A stretch of DNA of 64,000 bases. Origin: Prevotella sp. Its GTDB lineage: Bacteria; Bacteroidota; Bacteroidia; Bacteroidales; Bacteroidaceae. Shown in pieces: positions 58,280 through 64,000 of this stretch. The notes beneath the pieces were generated by a model that was given only the letters and a program-made list of their open reading frames with translations, ran no database searches and was not told where the DNA came from. The first letter of the stretch is position 1. The number at the start of each line of letters is the position of its first letter. Location of the stretch: the NCBI GenBank assembly GCA_017430675.1, contig JAFRMM010000047.1, positions 10,682-74,681 of the forward strand, written 5' to 3'. The position numbers and the translations under genes are program-made.

Positions 58280-59340
58280 ACCTGAAGTTTAGAAACAAGA
58301 AGATCACCGGCATCCTGACCATCCTCCCCAAGCGTGTCGTCACGTTCGAGGAGGAGATGGCAAACTACAACTTCCCCGAGAAGAAGTCGCTGCGCCTGAA
58401 GAAGATCATGGGCTACAACACCCATCGCATCGCCGCCGAGGGCCAGTGCTCCTCCGACTTCTGCATCCACGGTCTGCAGTACCTCTTCGACAACGGTCTG
58501 CTCCAGAAGGACGAGATCGATGCCCTGCTCTTCGTGTCGCAGTCGCCCGACTACTTCATGCCGCCCACGAGCAACCTGATACAGGGGCATTTCGGTCTGA
58601 AGCACGACATGATCTGCCTGGACATCAATCAGGGGTGTGCGGGCTTCGAGATCGGACTGATACAGTCGTTCATGCTGCTGGAGCAGGAGAGTATATGCAA
58701 GGTGGTGCTGATGAATGCCGACGTGCTCAGTCCGAAGGTGTCCATCCACGACCGCAACAGCAAGCCCCTCATCGGCGACGCTGCCTCCATCACCATCGTG
58801 GAGAAGACCACTGGCGACGAGGACATCTTCGTCGCCGTGAAGATGGACGGCACGGGCGCCAAGTCGCTGATGATCCCCGCCGGGGGCTTCCGCATGCCCT
58901 GTTCCGAGGAGACGGCCGTCGAGCACGAGGACGAGGCCGGCAACCTCAGGTCGCTGAACGACCTGGTGATGCAGGGCGACGACGTGTTCAACTTCGTACA
59001 GCGCGAGGTGCCGCCCATGATCCACGACCTGCTGGAGCGGGCCCGCCTGACAGCCGACGACATCGACTGGTACATGTTCCACCAGCCCAATAAGTTCATG
59101 CTCGAGAAACTGGCGGAAGCCATCGGCGTGCCCTACGAGAAGATGCCCAGCAACATCGTGGAGAACTTCGGCAATGCCAGCGGTGTCACCGTGCCCACCT
59201 GTATCTCCCACAACCTCGGAGAGCAGTTGGAGCAGGAGTCCTACAGGATGTGCCTGTCGGGCTTCGGCGTCGGACTCACCTGGGCGGCCATCATCATGAA
59301 GGTGGGGCACCTGGACTTTAACCGGATAATAGAGTATTAA
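58276..59340 (+). CDS. 3-oxoacyl-ACP synthase III-like enzyme (KASIII), 354 aa
   Basis: A thiolase-fold condensing enzyme. The Cys-His-Asn triad is complete: Cys121 in DINQGCAGFEIG, His269 in MFHQPNKFMLEKLA and Asn300 in NFGNASGVTVPT. The C-terminus (GFGVGLTWAAIIMK) is that of FabH-like proteins. It is longer than housekeeping FabH (about 320) and embedded in a surface-glycan-like operon, so it is probably a dedicated enzyme that condenses a short acyl unit with an acyl carrier protein, or acts as an acyltransferase. Overlap with the upstream carrier gene is four bases. Confidence 0.92.
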   Translation: MNLKFRNKKITGILTILPKRVVTFEEEMANYNFPEKKSLRLKKIMGYNTHRIAAEGQCSSDFCIHGLQYLFDNGLLQKDEIDALLFVSQSPDYFMPPTSNLIQGHFGLKHDMICLDINQGCAGFEIGLIQSFMLLEQESICKVVLMNADVLSPKVSIHDRNSKPLIGDAASITIVEKTTGDEDIFVAVKMDGTGAKSLMIPAGGFRMPCSEETAVEHEDEAGNLRSLNDLVMQGDDVFNFVQREVPPMIHDLLERARLTADDIDWYMFHQPNKFMLEKLAEAIGVPYEKMPSNIVENFGNASGVTVPTCISHNLGEQLEQESYRMCLSGFGVGLTWAAIIMKVGHLDFNRIIEY

Positions 59341-59342
59341 AT

Positions 59343-59552
59343 ATGGAAGAATTAAAGAGCAAACTGGCAGAGATCCTGGAGGAAGAGACCGTTGCCGACG
59401 GCGACGTCCTCGAAGATTTCGAATACTGGGACTCGTTGGCCATCCTCGGCATCATCTCCATGGTGTCGAAGGACTACAAGAAGGTCTTCAAGGCCGCCGA
59501 CATCAGGGCATGCGAGACCATCGGTGATTTATGTAAACTCGTTCTGGACTAA
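59343..59552 (+). CDS. Acyl carrier protein 2, 69 aa
   Basis: A second, shorter carrier protein. The attachment site is Ser31 in FEYWDSLAILGIISMV. This WDSL type is common in ACPs of O-antigen and small secondary-metabolite clusters. It is only 2 bases downstream of the KASIII-like gene and shares one base with the reductase gene start (TAATGG). Two different carriers in one operon suggest two different loaded groups. Confidence 0.9.
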   Translation: MEELKSKLAEILEEETVADGDVLEDFEYWDSLAILGIISMVSKDYKKVFKAADIRACETIGDLCKLVLD

Positions 59553-60283
59553 TGGAGACATATACCCTCATCACAGGCGCCACCTCCGGCATCGGCCTAG
59601 ACCTGGCCATCCGGCTCTCTGGCAACAGGAACCTCATCCTCGTCGGACGGGATGAGCAGAAACTCGACGAACTCGTCCGCCAGACCGGTGGGTCTCACAA
59701 AGCCCTGAAACTCGTCTGCGACCTGGATACCGACAGGCGGCAGGCGTCTGCACGCCTTACAGGACTGATCTGGCAGAACGACCTGCAGATCGACGCGCTG
59801 GTGCACTGTGCGGGCACGAGCAAGGTGATGCCCATCCGGCAGACAGACACCGAGAGCATCGACACGATCTTCAACGTGAACATCCTCTCCGTGCTGGAAC
59901 TCATCCGTCCGTTGGTGAAGAAGGAGAACAAGGGGGCGCTGAGGCATATCCTCTTCATCTCCTCACTGGCCTCCATCCGCGGTGAGAAGGGCAACGCCGT
60001 TTATGCCGCCTCGAAGGGTGCCCTGAACGCCTTAGCCGTCACACTGGCCAAGGAACTGGCCCCGAAGGTGCGCGTCAACAGCATCTCACCCGGTACGGTG
60101 GAGACCCCGATGACCCAGGACTTCCTCGAGACGGAGGCTGGAGCCGCCCACCTCGCCACCTACCCCTTAGGCGTGGGCCACCCTGAGGACATCACCAGCC
60201 TCGCCTGTTTCCTGCTGTCGGACGAAGCCCGCTGGATCACGGGACAGAACATCGTCATCGACGGCGGACGATCCACTTACTAA
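59552..60283 (+). CDS. SDR family oxidoreductase (FabG-like), 243 aa
   Basis: A short-chain dehydrogenase, NAD(P)-dependent. The cofactor motif is TGATSGIG (8-15), the structural motif HCAGTS (85-90, in place of NNAG), and the catalytic set is Ser138, Tyr151 and Lys155 (VYAASKGALNALAV). The C-terminus ITGQNIVIDGGRS is typical of FabG-like enzymes. Placed after a KASIII-like enzyme and an ACP, it would reduce a 3-ketoacyl-carrier intermediate to a 3-hydroxyacyl group. An action on a sugar is the alternative. Confidence 0.92.
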   Translation: METYTLITGATSGIGLDLAIRLSGNRNLILVGRDEQKLDELVRQTGGSHKALKLVCDLDTDRRQASARLTGLIWQNDLQIDALVHCAGTSKVMPIRQTDTESIDTIFNVNILSVLELIRPLVKKENKGALRHILFISSLASIRGEKGNAVYAASKGALNALAVTLAKELAPKVRVNSISPGTVETPMTQDFLETEAGAAHLATYPLGVGHPEDITSLACFLLSDEARWITGQNIVIDGGRSTY

Positions 60284-60292
60284 CGACAGACC

Positions 60293-61072
60293 ATGACAGC
60301 GTATATCAGTTATCAGAAGATTCCCTCAGTGATAGGGATCGGACAGGGGGACATCGTCCTCCTCACCTCTGATATCACCGACCTCTACCTGCAGTGCGAG
60401 GCACACGGGGAGACCTTCGACGCGAACGTCCTGCTGGACAGGTTCCAGGAGGCCGTCGGCGAAGAGGGCACCCTCCTGATCCCCACCTACAACTGGGGCT
60501 TCTGCCAGGGCAAGCCCTTCAGTTACCTGAAGACGCCCAGCAAGACGGGCGCCATCGGCAATGCCTCCCTGCGGCGGAAGGACTTCTTGCGCACGCGCCA
60601 TCCCATCTACTCCTTCGCCGTCTGGGGGAAGGACACAGCCGAACTGGTGGCGATGGAGAATGTGGAGTCGTTCGGTGCCGACTCCCCCTTCGCCTACCTG
60701 GAGCGCACCAATGCCAAGAACGTCTTCATCGGCAGTGCCTCCATGCGCAACAGTTTCACCTATATCCACTACATCGAGCAGCAGTTGGGGGCCTCCTACC
60801 GCTTCTCGAAGACCTTCCACAGCCATTACGTGGATGGGGACGGACAGGACACGGAGCGCGACTACGCCATGTACGTCAGAAGACTCGACCTCGACGTCGT
60901 CTGCACGCCCGACCCCTTCGTCGATGAGTTGTATGCCAACGGCGTCATCCGCAGCGGACTGATCGGCAGTGTCCCCTACGAGGTCATCCGTTTCAGCGAC
61001 GTCACCCCCTTCATCAAGAACGATATCCTGCACAACCGCAGCCGCAAACTGTGCAGGTACAATGGACAATAA
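60293..61072 (+). CDS. AAC(3)-like N-acetyltransferase family protein, 259 aa
   Basis: A member of the aminoglycoside 3-N-acetyltransferase fold family. The visible features are VLLTSDITDLYL near residue 22, the conserved GTLLIPTYNW (about 59-68), RTRHPIYSFAVWG (about 101-113) and a later HIS-containing region IGSASMRNSFTYIHYIEQ. Family members in surface-polysaccharide clusters modify amino sugars. Here it is gene seven of the operon, 9 bases after the reductase gene, so polysaccharide modification is more likely than antibiotic resistance. Confidence 0.85.
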   Translation: MTAYISYQKIPSVIGIGQGDIVLLTSDITDLYLQCEAHGETFDANVLLDRFQEAVGEEGTLLIPTYNWGFCQGKPFSYLKTPSKTGAIGNASLRRKDFLRTRHPIYSFAVWGKDTAELVAMENVESFGADSPFAYLERTNAKNVFIGSASMRNSFTYIHYIEQQLGASYRFSKTFHSHYVDGDGQDTERDYAMYVRRLDLDVVCTPDPFVDELYANGVIRSGLIGSVPYEVIRFSDVTPFIKNDILHNRSRKLCRYNGQ

Positions 61073-61081
61073 AGATCTGAC

Positions 61082-62581
61082 ATGAGTAAACGACTATATT
61101 ACAGTTCCTGTTCCCTGGCCGCCCCCCATATCGGGGTGATCATCGACGATATCCTTGCGGGGAAGGAGGCTGGCGACGAGATCTGGTGGGCCTACTGCCA
61201 CGGTGGCCTCTCCTCCTGTTTCATGAACCTCGACGGCTATCCCTGCATCTGCCAGTTCTGCCACCGCATGTACCGCGAGTACCGGCGCGCCTACGGGGCC
61301 GGCATCCACATGATCCCCATCAGGAAGGAAGACATGAGGCACAGGAATCAGGCGTTCGACTTCCAGAAGGCCGACGAACTGGAGGAGTTCACCTATCGTG
61401 ACGTGAAGGTCGGCAGGTCCGTCTTGTCGCTCTACTACACCACGACGCGCGACCTCGACATGGCCCGCTACGAGGAGTTCCACACCTTTGCGCTCCCGCT
61501 GGTGGGCGAACTCTGCGACCTCGTGGATAAGGCCTACGAGACCATCGGTCAGGTGAAGCCCGACGTCATCATCGTCCATAACGGCCGTCTCTACGAGAAC
61601 CGCCTCTTCTTCGACATCGCCAAGGCCCTCGACATCAAGTTCAAGGCCGTGGAGACCGTAGGCGGCCACGGGGAGCCCTACGCGAAGATGAGTTACCCCG
61701 ACGCACTGCCCCATAACATCGAGAAGTGGAACCAACTGGCCATCACCACCTGGGAGAAGTCGTCAGAGCCCGAGGAGGAGAAGATCCGCATCGGCTCCTC
61801 GTTCTTCGAGCGCCGCCGCAAGGGCGAGGTGGTCGTCGATGTCAAGGCCTACGTGACGGAGCAGAAGAAAGGTCTGCTGCCCGAGGGCTTCGACCCCCAC
61901 GAGCGTAACATCGTGCTCTTCACCTCGTCGCAGGACGAACTCGTGGCCCTGGGCGACGACTGGAGCGTCAACCGCGTGTTCCCCTCCCAGTGCGAGGCCA
62001 TCGGCTACATCCTCAACCATTCCGCGGGCGACGTACATTATTATATAAGGATACACCCCAACCTGAAGGGCATCACCCACAGGGATCACCTCGACCTCTA
62101 CCAGTACGACCGGTTGCCCAACGTCACGGTGATCCCGCCGGAGAGCAAGGTCAGCAGTTACGACCTGATGGATGCCTGTGAGAAGGTGGTCACCTTCGGC
62201 TCCACCACGGGTCTGGAGGCCTGCTACTGGGGCAAGCCCTCCATCATCATCGGCCACTCGGGCTTTGAGGCCTGCGGTGCGCTCTATCAGGTGAAGAAGT
62301 TAGAGGATGTCATGCCCTTCGTCGAGGGCGACCTGCCCCCGAAGCCCCGGATGGCAGCCATCAGGTTTGCCTACTTCCTCCTCGACAGGAAATACAAGGT
62401 GGATCAGACGCATATCGACATCGACGTGCAGATCAAGCGCCACTTCAAGTGGGACTTCACCTATGCGTCCTACTTCAAGTTGTGGGGCTCCTCACTGGTC
62501 TATCAGTTGGCCTATTTCTGGCACTGCATCGTGCTCCGCCACTTCTCCAAGCCCCGCCTCCAGTTCCCCTGGAAGTTATAA
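61082..62581 (+). CDS. Capsule/polysaccharide-biosynthesis-like GT-B protein, 499 aa
   Basis: A cytoplasmic protein of two Rossmann-like halves. The N-terminus (LYYSSCSLAAPHIGVIIDDI) is followed by a Cys-rich stretch (CICQFCHRMYREYRR). A run VDVKAYVTEQKKGLLP precedes NIVLFTSSQDELVALGDDW (about 280-300), and YYIRIHPNLKG and VVTFGSTTGLEACYWGKPSIIIG (about 375-397) are typical of capsule polysaccharide synthesis (Kps-type) or CDP-glycerol-like transferases. I cannot assign a substrate. It is the last gene of the operon, 9 bases downstream, and links the carrier-protein chemistry to a surface glycan. Confidence 0.78.
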   Translation: MSKRLYYSSCSLAAPHIGVIIDDILAGKEAGDEIWWAYCHGGLSSCFMNLDGYPCICQFCHRMYREYRRAYGAGIHMIPIRKEDMRHRNQAFDFQKADELEEFTYRDVKVGRSVLSLYYTTTRDLDMARYEEFHTFALPLVGELCDLVDKAYETIGQVKPDVIIVHNGRLYENRLFFDIAKALDIKFKAVETVGGHGEPYAKMSYPDALPHNIEKWNQLAITTWEKSSEPEEEKIRIGSSFFERRRKGEVVVDVKAYVTEQKKGLLPEGFDPHERNIVLFTSSQDELVALGDDWSVNRVFPSQCEAIGYILNHSAGDVHYYIRIHPNLKGITHRDHLDLYQYDRLPNVTVIPPESKVSSYDLMDACEKVVTFGSTTGLEACYWGKPSIIIGHSGFEACGALYQVKKLEDVMPFVEGDLPPKPRMAAIRFAYFLLDRKYKVDQTHIDIDVQIKRHFKWDFTYASYFKLWGSSLVYQLAYFWHCIVLRHFSKPRLQFPWKL

Positions 62582-62652
62582 GTGGGGACGGTTCGTTTGT
62601 TGTCACAGATTGCAATTGTACAGGGCGTGTAAGAAAGATGCGAAAAACTTTA

Positions 62653-62682
62653 CCGTTTATATCATTTGCGTGATACAAACGG
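62653..62682 (-). terminator. Weak hairpin after the AAA ATPase gene
   Basis: 62653-62664 pairs with 62671-62682 with one mismatch (CCGTTT/AAACGG and TATCA/TGATA, loop TTTGCG). On the minus strand GTTTTT follows after a few bases, so it might end the ATPase transcript. No clear terminator for the plus-strand operon is seen in 62582-62731. Confidence 0.4.
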
Positions 62683-62731
62683 GGGACAGAGTGAAGTGAG
62701 GTTTTATACCTTCTCCTGTGTCATCATATTC

Positions 62732-64000
62732 TTATTCGAAGAGTTGGTCTATCGTTATCACATTTTGGAATATACTACCATATTCATTATAAGTAAGACC
62801 ATAGGTCGTAATGAGTACTGGATGCACTCTGTCTTTACGGGATATCTTTTCTGTCATAACCTTTTCCCGATGATCCAGTTTCTTATAATATGCTTTGTCA
62901 ACTGTAAAATCCTCGCCATAGAACTTCATCTCACACATGTTGACGATATGGTCAGCCCGTTGAATTATCAGGTCAATCTGCGCCCCTTCTTCTTCATCGT
63001 TACCCCTTAGCGCCCATGATGACTGGAGGGTAGATACTCCGAGTATGCCTAATGCCCGCTTTATCTGGTCGATATGTAGCAGACAGACTTCCTCGAAGGC
63101 AAATCCTCTCCAACTGACAATGCTTTGCGATGTCTGATTCTGTTGCCAGAAACTGGTCACATAGTTGTTGTTTTCTGGTACATAACGCAGATAGAAAATA
63201 CAGAACGGATCGACAAGTTTGTAATGCACTTCACGCTTGGAACATCCAAACGGGACATAGCGTATCACAAAATCGCTGGCAATCAGTGCCTTCAACAGAT
63301 TACTGAGATTTCCTCCTGCAGGGATTTCTGTCTTTTGGGCTATTTCCTCCAACATGTAACCTGAGTGGCGCTTGCTTAACAGCCTAACTATTTTCATAAT
63401 TTCTTCTGGGCGCGAAAACACTGATGCAAATAATCGGTCAAATTCCTCTTGCAATTTTGCATCTTTCACAAAGAAAAGGTTATCAATGTTCTGTGCCAGA
63501 CTATGACCACTATCGAAATAACTGAGATAATAGGGAATGCCACCAAGAGCCATGTAACTTTGCACAATGTCATAACGTGACAGTTTGACTTGCTTGTTAT
63601 GGAAAAATTGTTCACATTCTTTCAACGTGAAGGGTGACAATTTTATTTCGCTGGTAAGCCTCCCATATAGGCCACCGTGATTGTTGATGAGATTATCCAT
63701 AATCCATGAGGTAGCCGAGCCACAGACCACCAACATGAAATTATCCCGATGGCATCCCCAACCATTCCAAAAAGACTCCAATGCTGTGACGAATCCGGAA
63801 CGAGGTGTATCCATCCAAGGTAATTCATCCAGAAATACCACTTGGCGAGAGCCGTCATCTATCGTTTGTAGATGCATTTCCAGCATAAAGAATGCCTCCA
63901 GCCACGAAGTGGGGCATTTACTTTTTTTCATGCCCTGACGAATCAGTGAAAAGTAGAAACTCTTCAATTGTTCTTTCATCAGATTTTTCTTCTGCTGATA
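62732..64000 (-). CDS. AAA family ATPase with C-terminal DUF234-like domain (partial, 5' end outside)
   Basis: The frame is open to the right edge of the window, so the N-terminus with the Walker A motif is missing; the internal Met at 63979 is not taken as start. The Walker B motif is VVFLDELPW, followed by VVCGSATSWIMDN (sensor 1 region). A winged-helix-like part (HSGYMLEEIAQKTEIPAGGNLS) and a C-terminal nuclease-like domain with DLIIQRADHIVNMCEMKFYGED (the D...ExK pattern of the DUF234 group) complete it. Such ATPases are scattered in archaea and Bacteroidetes and often lie in variable regions. Codon use is clearly more AT-rich than in the neighbouring operon, suggesting recent transfer. 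Confidence 0.88.
   Translation of the reverse strand, partial: YQQKKNLMKEQLKSFYFSLIRQGMKKSKCPTSWLEAFFMLEMHLQTIDDGSRQVVFLDELPWMDTPRSGFVTALESFWNGWGCHRDNFMLVVCGSATSWIMDNLINNHGGLYGRLTSEIKLSPFTLKECEQFFHNKQVKLSRYDIVQSYMALGGIPYYLSYFDSGHSLAQNIDNLFFVKDAKLQEEFDRLFASVFSRPEEIMKIVRLLSKRHSGYMLEEIAQKTEIPAGGNLSNLLKALIASDFVIRYVPFGCSKREVHYKLVDPFCIFYLRYVPENNNYVTSFWQQNQTSQSIVSWRGFAFEEVCLLHIDQIKRALGILGVSTLQSSWALRGNDEEEGAQIDLIIQRADHIVNMCEMKFYGEDFTVDKAYYKKLDHREKVMTEKISRKDRVHPVLITTYGLTYNEYGSIFQNVITIDQLFE

Noticed and set aside
60293..61072. Aminoglycoside resistance gene
   Set aside because: The fold family is that of AAC(3), but the gene is embedded in a surface-glycan operon with tight spacing, so antibiotic modification is not supported.

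Overview
The window looks like a chromosomal segment of a Bacteroidota, most likely a Prevotellaceae member. The reasons are two SusC/SusD-type polysaccharide utilisation loci, type IX secretion genes (PorU, PorV), promoters of the Bacteroidetes form (TTTG-like element, about 19-20 bp, TAnnTTTG), almost no Shine-Dalgarno sequences, and the HU / 'smalltalk' small-protein pair typical of this group. The GC content looks fairly high for the group by eye. No rRNA, tRNA, CRISPR array or insertion sequence was recognised.

Layout. 1-5.5 kb: the end of an M1 aminopeptidase, purL, and a split chromate transporter. 5.8-18 kb (minus strand): an arabinan-type locus with three GH43 enzymes, a repeat-containing surface lipoprotein, SusD and SusC. 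18-23.4 kb (minus): a kinase-less HTCS-like membrane regulator, a sugar MFS transporter and a LacI-family regulator. 23.7-31.2 kb (plus): a starch-type locus with SusC, SusD, SusE-like and SusF-like proteins. 31.3-34.4 kb: two lipoprotein phosphatases, one carrying a dead duplicate of its catalytic domain. 34.4-41.1 kb: an accessory stretch with smalltalk, HU, a gene split by one stop codon, a structured RNA leader, a TPR regulator with its probable small secreted target, an M15 peptidase, a zinc-ribbon protein and a VapE-type ATPase. 41.2-43.3 kb: a secreted GH13 alpha-amylase. 43.3-45.9 kb (minus): three coupled glycan-assembly genes. 46.1-46.35 kb: a candidate small RNA. 46.4-55.3 kb (minus): rplM, rpsI, rpsB, tsf, a FAH-family gene, porU, porV and ispF as one head-to-tail series. 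55.7-62.6 kb (plus): a tight eight-gene operon with an adenylation enzyme, two carrier proteins, a KASIII-like synthase, a reductase and acyltransferases. 62.7-64 kb: an AT-rich AAA ATPase cut by the window edge.

How the parts connect. The same palindrome (GCAAACGTTTGC) lies between the divergent lacI and starch susC genes and again in front of the alpha-amylase 17.6 kb away. In all three cases its centre is 62.5-63.5 bp upstream of a TATCTTTG promoter element. This suggests that the LacI-family protein co-regulates, and probably activates, starch binding and import, the MFS transporter and the amylase. The HTCS-like regulator gene sits 12 bp behind the MFS gene with no visible promoter, so the arabinan regulator may be transcribed from the starch-side promoter. 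A 21-bp-spaced direct repeat in front of the arabinan susC is its likely binding site. PorU and PorV belong to the secretion system that could export the GH43 and amylase proteins carrying C-terminal sorting-like tails.

The strongest candidates for something undescribed are the three-promoter LacI array, the carrier-protein acyl/aminoacyl operon at 55.7-62.6 kb, the kinase-less regulator and its site, the RNA elements at 35.9 and 46.1 kb, and the pseudo-phosphatase fusion.
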